Positions 23,228 to 31,628 of a stretch of DNA of 39,842 nt are shown here, one piece after another (within the stretch, counting starts at the first letter, position 1; each line of letters starts with the position of its first letter). This DNA is from CADCWK01 sp964244115 (GTDB taxonomy: Bacteria > Chloroflexota > Chloroflexia > Thermomicrobiales > UBA6265). A program made the translations under genes and the position numbers. The stretch covers positions 1 through 39,842 of the forward strand of contig CAXTHM010000034.1 of the NCBI GenBank assembly GCA_964244115.1, given 5' to 3'. The notes under the pieces were generated by a model. It had not been told where the DNA came from, ran no database searches, and was given only the letters and a program-made list of their open reading frames with translations.

Positions 23228-25801
23228 TCAGGTCCCAGGAGCAGGATGCGAGACCGATCCGGCAAGATCCTCCTCGTCCCTGGCCTCCCCGGCAACCCAG
23301 CGCCCGTCGGTCAGCCGTTCGGCACCCACCTGCCGAAATGTCCCCGAGACGATGACGCGATCACAGGGCCGACCGAGCACCGCCGCGGTGCGGTCGACGA
23401 TGTCATCGAAGCTCAGCGGGCCGCCGGCGGCGCACAGCACGTCGGCGACAGCCTCGGCGGGCGACAGCCGGCGTGGTCCCTCCCAGGACGTCGGGTAGAG
23501 ATACTCGGTCCGGGAGTACCTGAGACGCGCGTCCTGGCCCGCCAGTGACACCGCCATCTCTCCCGTGACGTCGGCAGGGAGCCCCACCCGTTCCCGCAAC
23601 TCGGAGATGTGGATCCCCGCGCCGGCGCGGTGCAGGGCCTCGACGGTCCGGTCGAGCAACTCCGCCCGGGCTTGCTCCGTCAGGGGCACGTCCCGGTCGA
23701 GGAGCCCCCATGTCGCGGGGCCGACGCGGATCAGGGGCGGAATCGGCTGGATCTGGAAGAAGCGGCCGACCCCCCGCCGCGCCGCTACGCGCTTGCGGAG
23801 TTCCGTGGACGTCAGCGGCTCCCCGGCGTCACGTAGCAGGGTGAGGACCGTCTCGCGGAGGTGAATCCGCTCCCCGGTACTCTGGTCGTCCGACCGTACC
23901 TGCCAGACGAAGCGTTTGACTCGCGCCAGAGTGTCCGTCCGCCTGAGGGCGATCTCCAGCAGGTACGGGGTCGTTGCCGCCGGCGCGAGATCGCGCGTCT
24001 CGAGGAGCGCCAGGAGTTCCTCCGCATGCCATTGCCTGTCCGGGCCCTCGTCCAGGATGACCTCGGCCGCCGTGTCGGCGAGGTCGCGCAGGTCGGTCGC
24101 CGACAGGGGCAGGTGGCGCTCCGTCCCGAATGTCCCCCGACCCATGAGCAGACCGATCTCGGCGAGGACGTTGTGGGCCCGGCGCTCGTCGATCGGCCTT
24201 CCGGCCCGCTCGGACGCGCGGCGGGCGATCTCGGTGTAGTGCAGCGGCTCCGCCGCTTCGGCCAGCACGGCCGCGACGATGGGCTCCGCTCCCCGGCCGA
24301 CGGCGCCCAGCACGGGTTGGCCCGTCGCATCGGGGCCGAAGTGGGCGGTACCTGAGGAGACGTCCCAGAGCAGGCTCGCGAGTTCCCGCGCCCCGACCGG
24401 CAAGAGGTGAGCGACCGCGTCCCGGCAGGCTGATTCCGTCCAGCCGATAACCTCACCGGATTCGAGGATGGCCTGCGCCCGATCGATCGTTCGCGACCAT
24501 TCGCCCTTTGGGAGCGTGGTGACGAACGGCGATCCTTCGAGGTCCAGCACCCTGACCGAGCCCCCGGTGAACATCCGGAGCAGGTACGCGAGCGCGTTCG
24601 GATGTCGAGCGACACCGGCGAACCAGGGGTCGGACCCGGCCAGTTCGGACAGGTAGAGCGGGGATTCCCGCGCAACCAGGAGCCGCAGCAGACGCTCCGC
24701 CAGGGATCCTGCCCAGGGTGCGCCGTGTAGCGCCTTCGTGACCTTGACTTCGATCTGGCGAACGCGCTCCCGGGTGACGAAGAGTGCTGCGCTGACCTGC
24801 TGCAGCGTCTCTGGATCTCCGTCCAGCCCCATCCGGGCCGTGATGACGAGGCGCGGACGCTCGGGCAGGTCGGCCAGGGATGCCCTGACGGCATCGAGGA
24901 GCGTAACCGGTTCGGGCTGGGACTCGGCTGGCGTATCGAAGGACGGTGGAGTGACCTTCGGGCCGGCCTCGGCCAGGCTCACCAGCGCCTCCGCGAGGAG
25001 AACGAGCGCACGAGGACCGACGTTCCGGGCCTCATTCAGTCCCTCCCACGTCTGCGACGCGAGATCGGCGACGGTGACGACACCGGCTTGACGGACGGCG
25101 TTGAGGGTCTTCAGCGGCAGGTCGGCAACGGTGAACAGGTGGCCAGCCAGCCAGGGAGGGGCCAGCCCGGCGAGGACGGTCGGGTCATAGGCGCGCTCCC
25201 CGGCCAGTGCCCGCATCCGGAACGTGCCGACCACCGTCCGGACCGGTTTGGCCAAGGTCGCCTCCTGGGCGATGAACGCGGCGTCTGTGTCGATGCCAGC
25301 CTGGTCGAAGAGCTGGCGCTGCTCCGGGTGTTCGGCGAGGTAGGCGGCAAGCCAGTGGTCTGGAACCACTGCATTCGTCCCTGCGGCGAGGGGCGGGTCA
25401 GCCCCCTCTTGAGCCGTGACGGAAACCGGCGATACGGCCGAGTCGTCGGGTTCCTCGTGCCCGTCCCCGAGACCCGCCCAGCCGCCGGTGGCCCGGAAGA
25501 TGGGGATTCCGTCGACCACCGCGATCGGCGGGTCCTCGGTGGCGAATCCGTCCGGGAGGCCGTACCTGGCCGCCGCCGTCAGCCAGACGGTGCCGCCCTG
25601 GGCACCGGCCGGGTCGCAGGCCGCTGCGATCCCCCGTGGGTCGACCGCCGTGAAACCGACATGGACCAGCCCGACCGCGTCGGCGTGCCGCGACCGGGCG
25701 TCCCAGGTCTCGGTCAGGTCGCTCAGGTCTCGGTGGATGCTGGTCGACCAGTCCCCTCCCTGGTGCCGGATCATCAGGTACGCCCGCAGTGCCGTGCCCA
25801 T
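23228..25801 (-). CDS. Multi-domain DNA-binding protein: alpha-CTD-like, sigma-4-like and HARE-like winged helices
   Basis: This 857-residue protein starts at the ATG at 25801, with AGGAG 8 nt upstream (a TTG lies one codon earlier). Residue numbers here count from the TTG. Residues 229-272 (LPLKTLNAVRQAGVVTVADLA..TWEGLNEARNVGPRAL) look like the RNA polymerase alpha C-terminal helix-hairpin-helix. Residues 318-360 (RLVITARMGLDGD...VSAALFVTRERVRQIEVKV) look like sigma-70 region 4. The second half has repeated winged-helix units of the HARE-HTH type: PLHYTEIARRASERAGRPI, PLTSTELRKRVAARRGVG, IHISELRERVGL and PLSFDDIVDRTAAVLGRP. HARE domains often accompany restriction and modified-base systems. 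It lies upstream of the DUF262-HNH gene on the same strand, so it may regulate it or work with it. No enzyme motif was seen. Confidence 0.75.
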   Translation of the reverse strand: MGTALRAYLMIRHQGGDWSTSIHRDLSDLTETWDARSRHADAVGLVHVGFTAVDPRGIAAACDPAGAQGGTVWLTAAARYGLPDGFATEDPPIAVVDGIPIFRATGGWAGLGDGHEEPDDSAVSPVSVTAQEGADPPLAAGTNAVVPDHWLAAYLAEHPEQRQLFDQAGIDTDAAFIAQEATLAKPVRTVVGTFRMRALAGERAYDPTVLAGLAPPWLAGHLFTVADLPLKTLNAVRQAGVVTVADLASQTWEGLNEARNVGPRALVLLAEALVSLAEAGPKVTPPSFDTPAESQPEPVTLLDAVRASLADLPERPRLVITARMGLDGDPETLQQVSAALFVTRERVRQIEVKVTKALHGAPWAGSLAERLLRLLVARESPLYLSELAGSDPWFAGVARHPNALAYLLRMFTGGSVRVLDLEGSPFVTTLPKGEWSRTIDRAQAILESGEVIGWTESACRDAVAHLLPVGARELASLLWDVSSGTAHFGPDATGQPVLGAVGRGAEPIVAAVLAEAAEPLHYTEIARRASERAGRPIDERRAHNVLAEIGLLMGRGTFGTERHLPLSATDLRDLADTAAEVILDEGPDRQWHAEELLALLETRDLAPAATTPYLLEIALRRTDTLARVKRFVWQVRSDDQSTGERIHLRETVLTLLRDAGEPLTSTELRKRVAARRGVGRFFQIQPIPPLIRVGPATWGLLDRDVPLTEQARAELLDRTVEALHRAGAGIHISELRERVGLPADVTGEMAVSLAGQDARLRYSRTEYLYPTSWEGPRRLSPAEAVADVLCAAGGPLSFDDIVDRTAAVLGRPCDRVIVSGTFRQVGAERLTDGRWVAGEARDEEDLAGSVSHPAPGT

Positions 25802-26250
25802 CAAACGTTCTCCTGATTCTGGTCATGCCCGTCGCTGATCGGACCGGCCAGCCGGATCGGCTTACGTGCCAGGTCTACCGGATCGTTGCCGGGGCCGACG
25901 CCAGCCCTGATACGGGCGTCGCATTGCCAGTAGGCCGCCGCGACGCCGGAGGCTCTGGCCAGGCATGATACGCGGTGTGGCAGGGGCGCTCGGTGCGGTC
26001 CTCGCGTGGTGATGGGTCTCGTCAGGCCGTGGGACGTCGAACGTCTCCCCTTTCGGGGAACGTGCGGAGCTCAAGCGGCATGGGGTGGGTGAGTGAAGCA
26101 GGCTCACGCCGGGTCGGGGAAGGATGTTCCGCCGCCCGAGCGATGCGACCGCGACTCACCTGGCTGTTTCATTCCCCACGACGTGATCGCAAACCATGCG
26201 ACGCTGGCGATCGTCGCGTTGCCGGATGGCTTGAGCGCCCGGTCTGGCTG
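25802..26250. other. Intergenic region upstream of the HARE/sigma-like gene
   Basis: These 449 bases lie between the end of the metabolic operon and the HARE/sigma-like gene. They contain copy B of the 78-bp repeat. Short frames here are unconvincing. A GCCCGGTC / GACCGGGC stem (26237-26244 / 26258-26265) spans the deacetylase stop codon and might act as its terminator. Confidence 0.45.
25964..26041 (-). repeat. Diverged 78-bp repeat, copy B
   Basis: This copy lies upstream of the HARE/sigma-like gene and is the partner of 23117-23195, in the same orientation. On the minus strand it reads TTCGACGTCCCACGG...AGGACCGCACCGAGC...CGTATCATG. In frame it would give FDVPRPDETHHHARTA. It may be a shared regulatory region or the remains of a duplicated gene end. 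Confidence 0.65.
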
Positions 26251-27090
26251 TCAGGCGGACCGGGCCGCGGACCGGCTGCGGAACTCGGCGGAGATCTCTC
26301 GCATCTGCGTGAACCAGACGCCGTCGTAGCCGCGGATGTGCTGGATGATGCGCTCCAGCATTTGCATCCGGTGCCGCCGCCCGATGATCTGGGGGTGCAT
26401 GGTCAGCACGTAGCAGCCATCGCCGCCTTCCTCGTAGGCGCCCTCGAAATCTTCCCGCCAGATCTCCTCGACCTTCGACGGCCCGCTCATCCCCATCAGG
26501 TAGACCGGGTTGTAGGCGAACAGGAAGTGCGCCGAGTCGGCCAGTTCCCAGGCCGATGGGATCTCGACGACGTCGGTCTGGACGCCCTGGTCTTCGACCC
26601 AGTACGGTCGATCGCGGGCCAGCTGGCTGGCGTCGTAGTCGAAGCCATACTCGACTAGCAGCCCGAACGTCGACTTGGAGAGCTCCCATGACGGCGACCG
26701 GTAGCCGGTCGGTGTCGTCCCCGTGATCCGCTGGATCGCGTCGAGCCCCCGCTCGATCATGCGGCGCTCCTCGACCGGGTTCAAGAGATGCGGGGCCTCG
26801 TGGAGATAACCGTGATGGCCGATCTCGTGGCCGGCCGCCGCGATCGACCGGACGACATCCGGGTGGCGGTCGCAGGTGTCGCCGGGGATGAAGAACGTGG
26901 CTGGCAGATCGTACGTCTCGAGCAGCTTCAGGATCCGGGGCACCCCCTCGTTGGCGCCGTAGGCTCCCCGCGAGAGCGCGGACGGGGTATCGACGCCGAA
27001 CGCCCCGAGCCAGGCGGACTCCGCGTCGAAGTCGAACGTGAGCGAGACCGCGAGCTGGTGATCGAGGGCCGTACCGGGTCGTCCTGTCAT
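26251..27090 (-). CDS. NodB-type polysaccharide/peptidoglycan deacetylase-like hydrolase (copy 1)
   Basis: This 279-residue metal-dependent hydrolase has the NodB fold. Motif 1 is SLTFDFDAESAW (catalytic/metal Asp pair), motif 2 GHEIGHHGYLHE (H-x3-H type metal site), motif 3 GYRSPSWELS, and LTMHPQIIGR carries the C-terminal His. The SRGAYGA..GVPRILKLL..YDLPATFFIPG pattern is typical of the subgroup related to Helicobacter PgdA and allantoinase-like PuuE, so the substrate could be a cell-wall sugar or a small cyclic amide. It is the last gene of a leftward set with peptide-type ABC transport genes, which favours a small-molecule substrate. It is closely similar to the gene at 35271-36071. Confidence 0.85.
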   Translation of the reverse strand: MTGRPGTALDHQLAVSLTFDFDAESAWLGAFGVDTPSALSRGAYGANEGVPRILKLLETYDLPATFFIPGDTCDRHPDVVRSIAAAGHEIGHHGYLHEAPHLLNPVEERRMIERGLDAIQRITGTTPTGYRSPSWELSKSTFGLLVEYGFDYDASQLARDRPYWVEDQGVQTDVVEIPSAWELADSAHFLFAYNPVYLMGMSGPSKVEEIWREDFEGAYEEGGDGCYVLTMHPQIIGRRHRMQMLERIIQHIRGYDGVWFTQMREISAEFRSRSAARSA

Positions 27091-27222
27091 GCGTGTCTCC
27101 CAATGCGATGCGACACCGTCTCCGGGTCGCCGTCCTGATCGTCATCTGGCCGGTGTCGCTGCCGATCCCGTCGTGTCATCGAGGCGTCAGCGGAGGTGAG
27201 CGAGTCCGGGAGCGAAAGACGG

Positions 27223-27747
27223 TCAGTTGCCCATCGGCGTGCCAGCCTGCTCGGCCCGCTCGGCCCGCTCGCGCCGGACCCGCGCCCCGCGGAGCATGCT
27301 GGTCCAGTTGTAGCGGCTCTTGGGTTGGCGCAGGATCGTCGACGTGTCGACGCCCTTGATGCCCGGAATCTGCGAGAGCTCGTCCTGGATGAAGCCAAGG
27401 AAGTCGCTGATCGATGGCAGGTAGACCTCGACGATCAGGTCGAAGGCACCGGTCGAGAGCGCGACGAAGCGAACCTCCTCCAGTGCCGCCAGTCGATCCG
27501 CGATCTCGACGGCCTTGCCGAGTTCGGCGTGGACGCCGACGATGATGTGCCCCTCGAGCCCCAGAACCGAGAAGTCGGGCACGATCACCGTCCGGAAGAC
27601 CCCGGCCTGCTGCATCCGGTCGACGCGCTTGCGGACCGTCGACTCGGCGATCCCGAGCGCGCGCGCGATCTCGACGTTGGGTCGGCGCCCGTTCTCCTCC
27701 AGCAGCTCCAGGATGTTCAGGTCGGTCTCATCCAGTTCGAATCTCAT
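27223..27747 (-). CDS. Lrp/AsnC-family transcriptional regulator
   Basis: This 174-residue protein starts at the ATG at 27747, whose ATGA overlaps the stop of the upstream ATPase gene. The frame extends further, but that part overlaps the ATPase. The N-terminal HTH reads LDETDLNILELLEENGRRPNVEIARALGIAESTVRKRVDRMQQAGV, with IVPDFSVLGL following. The C-terminal RAM domain has IIVGVHAELGKAVEIADRLAAL, FVALSTGAFDLIVEVYLPS and GIKGVDTSTILRQPKSRYNW. These proteins sense amino acids or related ligands. As the regulator lies within the ABC-transport set, it probably controls it in response to the imported compound. Confidence 0.9.
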   Translation of the reverse strand: MRFELDETDLNILELLEENGRRPNVEIARALGIAESTVRKRVDRMQQAGVFRTVIVPDFSVLGLEGHIIVGVHAELGKAVEIADRLAALEEVRFVALSTGAFDLIVEVYLPSISDFLGFIQDELSQIPGIKGVDTSTILRQPKSRYNWTSMLRGARVRRERAERAEQAGTPMGN

Positions 27748-28841
27748 TCGGGTCCCTTGCCGACCAACCGTTCGTCGCGCCAACTGGTCGGATCTGGCAG
27801 TTGTTCGCCCGCACGCCGGTTGGCGCGGGCCCATTCCACAGCGTGACACGCAACGAGGTGGCCGTCAGCATCACCAAGCAGTGCAGGGTCGTCCACTGCA
27901 CAGCGAGTGCGGGCGATCGGGCAGCGCGGGTGGAACCGGCAGGCGCTCGGCGGGTCGAGTGGGCTGGGGATCTCACCGCTCAGCAGGACGGGTTCGTGCC
28001 GGACGGACGGGTCGGGGTCGGGGATCGCGCTCATCAGCGCCCGCGTGTAGGGGTGGAGCGGTCCGTCGAACAGGTCGTCGGCGGGCGCCGTCTCGACGAT
28101 CCGGCCCAGATACATGACGGCCACGCGGTCGCTGAGGTGCCGGACGACGTCGAGGTTATGGGAGATGAACAGATAGGCGACGCCGAGCGACCGTTGCAGA
28201 TCCTGGAGCAGGTTCAGGATCTGGGCCTGGACCGAGACATCCAGGGCCGAGGTCGGCTCGTCGGCGATGATGACGGACGGTTCGAGGGCCAGGGCCGCCG
28301 CGATGCCGACCCGCTGGCGCTGACCGCCGCTGAACTGGTGCGGGTAGCGGTCCTCGGCGCTGGCCGGCAGGCCGACCTGCTCCAGGAGTTCCCGGACGCG
28401 GGCCCGTCGCCCCGACCGCTCCCGGATGTCGAAGATGGCGAGCGGCTCGGCGATCGTCTGGCCGACGGTCATCCGCGGGTCCAGCGACGAGGCCGGGTCC
28501 TGGAAGATGATCTGGGCCCGCCGGCGGATCTGCCGGAGCTGCGCTCCCGACGCGTTCACGACGTCGATCCCATCGATCCGGACCTCCCCGCTCGTCGGTT
28601 CGACCAGCCGCAGGATCGACCGGCCGAGCGTGCTCTTGCCGCAACCGGATTCCCCGACCAGCCCGACCGTCTCCCCCCGGAACACGGACAGGTCGACGCC
28701 GTCCACGGCCCGGACGATGCGCTTTCCGGTGCGGACGCGCGAGACGATGTTCTGGGACGGCGTGAACCAGGTCCGGAGGTCGCGCACGTCCAGGATGGGT
28801 TGGCCGGGGTGCCGCGCGACGGTCGGTTCAGGCGGAGGCAC
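27744..28841 (-). CDS. ABC transporter ATPase, OppF/DppF type
   Basis: This 365-residue protein starts from a GTG at 28841, with AGGGGG 6 nt upstream. It overlaps the upstream ATPase by 14 bp in another frame. Earlier starts lie in shadow sequence. Walker A is GESGCGKSTLGRS, the Q-loop IIFQDPASSLDPRMTVGQ, the signature FSGGQRQRVGIAAALA, Walker B VIIADEPTSALD, and the H-loop FISHNLDVVRHL. The C-terminal oligopeptide-type extension has CRFHPRCPIARTRC, the iron-sulfur/cysteine segment of OppD/F proteins. It is the second nucleotide-binding subunit of a peptide- or nickel-type importer. It precedes, and overlaps by 4 bp, the Lrp-type regulator. Confidence 0.93.
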   Translation of the reverse strand: MPPPEPTVARHPGQPILDVRDLRTWFTPSQNIVSRVRTGKRIVRAVDGVDLSVFRGETVGLVGESGCGKSTLGRSILRLVEPTSGEVRIDGIDVVNASGAQLRQIRRRAQIIFQDPASSLDPRMTVGQTIAEPLAIFDIRERSGRRARVRELLEQVGLPASAEDRYPHQFSGGQRQRVGIAAALALEPSVIIADEPTSALDVSVQAQILNLLQDLQRSLGVAYLFISHNLDVVRHLSDRVAVMYLGRIVETAPADDLFDGPLHPYTRALMSAIPDPDPSVRHEPVLLSGEIPSPLDPPSACRFHPRCPIARTRCAVDDPALLGDADGHLVACHAVEWARANRRAGEQLPDPTSWRDERLVGKGPE

Positions 28842-29519
28842 GGGCCACCCCCTGATCGTAGAGGACGCAGGCGACGTCCTGGTTGCCGACCCGGCGGACG
28901 GGCGGCTCGACCAGGCAGGTCGGCATGGCGTGCTGGCAGCGTGGGTGGAACCGGCAGCCGGCCGGCATCCGCCGGGGATCGGGGACGCTGCCCATGATCT
29001 GGACGAGGGGTTGCCCCCGGCGGACGCGCCCCGGCAGCGAGCCGAGCAGCCCCTGCGTGTAGGGGTGACGGGGCGTCGCGAAGACATCTCCGACCGGCCC
29101 CTGCTCGACGATCTTCCCGGCGTACATCACGGCGACCCGGTGACAGAGTTGCGCCACGACGCCGAGGTCGTGGGTGATCATCAGGATGCCGGTCTCGCGG
29201 TTCTGCTCCTGGAGCGACCGGAGGAGCGCCAGGATCTGCGCCTGGACGGTGACGTCGAGTGCCGACGTCGGCTCGTCGCAGATCAGGAGGGCCGGGTCGC
29301 AGGCCAGCGCGATCGCGATCACGACCCGCTGGCGCATCCCGCCGCTGAACTCGTGCGGGTAACGCTTCATGCGCTCCGCCGGCGACGGGATGCCGACCCG
29401 GGTCAGCAGATCGATCGCCCGCTCGTCGGCCGCCCGGCTGCTCAGTCCGAGGTGGGCCTGGAGGGGCTCCCGGATCTGGTCCCCGACCGTGAACGACGGG
29501 TCGAGCGAGGTCATCGGGT
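28828..29519 (-). CDS. ABC transporter ATPase, OppD type, C-terminal part (cut by the assembly gap)
   Basis: From the gap the sequence reads PMTSLDPSFTVGDQIREPLQAH, the signature FSGGMRQRVVIAIALA, Walker B LLICDEPTSALD, the H-loop MITHDLGVVAQL and the C-terminal CRFHPRCQHAMPTC of OppD-type proteins. The Walker A half of this gene is missing. It would lie on the other side of the Ns, but the sequence there already contains its own FQDPMTSLNPVYRVG, so the two halves come from different paralogues. The stop overlaps the next ATPase gene by 14 bp. Confidence 0.85.
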
Positions 29520-29529
29520 NNNNNNNNNN
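29520..29529. other. Assembly gap (10 N)
   Basis: Ten N mark a scaffold gap of unknown true length. Both contig ends fall in the conserved AGCGAGGTCATCGGGT of OppD-type Q-loop sequence, which explains why assembly broke. The missing piece may hold one or more genes. Confidence 0.95.
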
Positions 29530-29964
29530 CCGTGCGGCATCGGGGATCTGCACCAGGCGCATCATCTCGATGGCGGTGTCGAGCGCCGCCTTGGGCGAGA
29601 CCTTGCGGTGGGTGCGGACCGATTCCGAGATTTGCTCGCCGACGCGGTAGACCGGGTTCAGCGAGGTCATCGGGTCCTGGAAGATCATCGCGAGGCGGTT
29701 GCCGCGCAGCGTCCGTCGTTCGGCCTCGCTGAGCTTCAGCAGGTCCCGGCCGTCGAACAGCACCTCGCCACGGACGACACCGGCACCGGGTGGGAGCAGC
29801 CCGAGCAGGGAGAACCCGACGGTCGTCTTTCCGCAGCCCGACTCACCGACGAGCCCGACGATCTCCCCCGGCTGGACATCGAAGGAGACCCCGTCGATGG
29901 CGCGGACCGGTGTCCCGTCGCCAGGGTAGTCGGTCGCGAGGTCACGCACGCTCAGTACCGTCAT
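29530..29964 (-). CDS. ABC transporter ATPase, OppD type, N-terminal part (cut by the assembly gap)
   Basis: The N-terminal 145 residues begin MTVLSVRDLATDYPG. Walker A is GESGCGKTTVGFS and the Q-loop LAMIFQDPMTSLNPVYRVGEQI, and it stops at VQIPDAAR, just before the place where YPHQ.SGG would follow. The signature motif, Walker B and H-loop of this gene are not in the window. It starts just after the amidohydrolase gene (7 bp), so it belongs to that operon. Confidence 0.85.
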
Positions 29965-29971
29965 ATGCTCC

Positions 29972-31603
29972 TCAGACCGTCGTCATCGCGCTCTGGGAGA
30001 GCGCATCCTCGTAGACCAGTCGCCCCCCGGAGATCGTCCCGAGGACCGGGATCGCATCGATCGCATCCGGTTCGACCAGCCGCGGGTCGTCCCGCAGGAT
30101 CGCGAAGTCGGCCAGCTTGCCCGGGGTAATCGTGCCCTTCCGGTGCTCGTCGAACGACGCGTAGGCGCCGGCGCGGGTGTAGAGCGCGATGGCTTCCTCG
30201 ACGGAGATCGCCTCCGCCGGGGCGAACGCGGTGCCGTTGCTCGTCCGCTCGGTCACGGCGAGTCTGATCCCGATCAGGGGCTGGAAGGAGGAGACGGGCG
30301 AGTCGGAACTGGCGGCCAGCGGGATGCCGGCGTCGAGCACGGTTCGGAGCGCATAGGTGAGCTGGCTGCGCTCGCGACCGAGGTGACGCAGGAAGCCGTC
30401 GCCGAACTCGTAGACGAACGGCGGCTGGCCGACCGGGACGACGCCCATGTTCCGGATCCGCCGGATCAGATCGGGCCGCAGGATCCCGCAGTGCTCCAGC
30501 CGGTGGCGGTGGTCGGTGCGCGGCAGGCGGTCGAGGGCGCGGGCGAAGCCATCGAGGCACATCTCGATGCCGCGGTCGCCGATCGCATGGATCGCGACCT
30601 GCCAGCCGGCCGAGTGGGCCCGCCAGATCAGGTCGTCCAGTTCCGCCTGCGGCATCATCGCGAGGCCGAGGTTGTCCGGCGCCGGGTCGTCCAGGAAGGC
30701 CTCCGAGACCGCCGCGGTCCGTCCGATCAGCGAGCCGTCGGCCAGGAGCTTGAAGCTGCCGATCCGGAGCCGGTCGTCGCCGAAGCCGGTGAAGACCCCG
30801 AGCTGCTCCAGCGCGCCGAGGAACTGCTGCCGGATCATCAGGTAGGTCCGCAGCGGGAGCGCCCCCTCGGCCCAGGCCCGCTGGAAGACGGTGAACTCGG
30901 GCGTCGAGAAGATGCCGGCTTCCTGGCTGCTCGTGATGCCGGCCGCCAGGTAGGCCTGGCTGGCGATGTCCAGGCAGCGGCGCAGCGCGGCGTGGTCGGT
31001 CGGGATGAAGGGGAGGGGGATCAGCGACTGGGCGGCCTCCTGGAGCAGGCCGGTCGGTTCGCCGGTGGTCCGGTCGCGCTCGATCGCCCCGCCGAACGGC
31101 ACCTCCGTGTCGGCGGTGATACCGGCCATCCTGAGCGCCAGGCTGTTGACGACGCACATGTGACCGGACGCGTTCCGGATCAGGACCGGGTGATTCGGCG
31201 CGACGGCATCGAGGTCCCAGCGCGTGGGGTGGCGGCGATCGGCCAGCTTGTTGTCGTCATACCCCCGGCCCTGGATCCACTCGCCCTTGGGCGTCGTCGC
31301 GACCCGCTCCCCGACGGCGGCCACGATCTCACTGATCGCGCGGACGGTCGGGAAGGAGCAGTCGACCTGCGTCAGCCAGTGACCCAGCAGCAGGAGGTGG
31401 TTGTGGGCATCGTTGAACCCGGGGACGACGGTGGCCCCGCCGAGATCCATCGTCTCGTAGGGTCCGGTCAGGTACGTCGAAACGTCGTCGGCGTCGCCGA
31501 CCCAGACGATGCGTTCGCCGAGGAGGCCGACGGCGCCGGCGGCCGGGCGGTTCGGGTCCATCGTCATGAAGGTGGCGTTGGTCAGCACGGTATCGATCTG
31601 CAT
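29972..31603 (-). CDS. YtcJ-like amidohydrolase
   Basis: This 543-residue enzyme is of the amidohydrolase superfamily, YtcJ/Amidohydro_3 group. The N-terminal composite domain begins DTVLTNATFMTMDPNRPAAGAVGLLGERIVWVG. The metal motif is VVPGFNDAHNHLLLLG. Further ligands are HAIGDRG and RLEHCGIL, and the last metal Asp is likely in LAASSDSPV. The C-terminal end reads YTRAGAYASFDEHRKGTITPGKLADFAIL, as usual in this family. Members hydrolyse amide bonds in small compounds, and the substrate cannot be told. It lies between the permease and ATPase genes of the importer, so it probably acts on the imported compound. Confidence 0.9.
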   Translation of the reverse strand: MQIDTVLTNATFMTMDPNRPAAGAVGLLGERIVWVGDADDVSTYLTGPYETMDLGGATVVPGFNDAHNHLLLLGHWLTQVDCSFPTVRAISEIVAAVGERVATTPKGEWIQGRGYDDNKLADRRHPTRWDLDAVAPNHPVLIRNASGHMCVVNSLALRMAGITADTEVPFGGAIERDRTTGEPTGLLQEAAQSLIPLPFIPTDHAALRRCLDIASQAYLAAGITSSQEAGIFSTPEFTVFQRAWAEGALPLRTYLMIRQQFLGALEQLGVFTGFGDDRLRIGSFKLLADGSLIGRTAAVSEAFLDDPAPDNLGLAMMPQAELDDLIWRAHSAGWQVAIHAIGDRGIEMCLDGFARALDRLPRTDHRHRLEHCGILRPDLIRRIRNMGVVPVGQPPFVYEFGDGFLRHLGRERSQLTYALRTVLDAGIPLAASSDSPVSSFQPLIGIRLAVTERTSNGTAFAPAEAISVEEAIALYTRAGAYASFDEHRKGTITPGKLADFAILRDDPRLVEPDAIDAIPVLGTISGGRLVYEDALSQSAMTTV

Positions 31604-31628
31604 GGTTCCGTTCTCTCTGTCTGCTTGT

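Noticed and set aside
23812..24894. Minus-strand frame of 360 codons inside the HARE/sigma-like gene
   Set aside because: It overlaps the real frame, is very rich in Arg and Ser, and has no motif.
28426..30129. Plus-strand frame of 567 codons crossing the assembly gap
   Set aside because: It is antisense to the ATPase genes, runs through the Ns and has Asp/Arg-rich composition without a domain.
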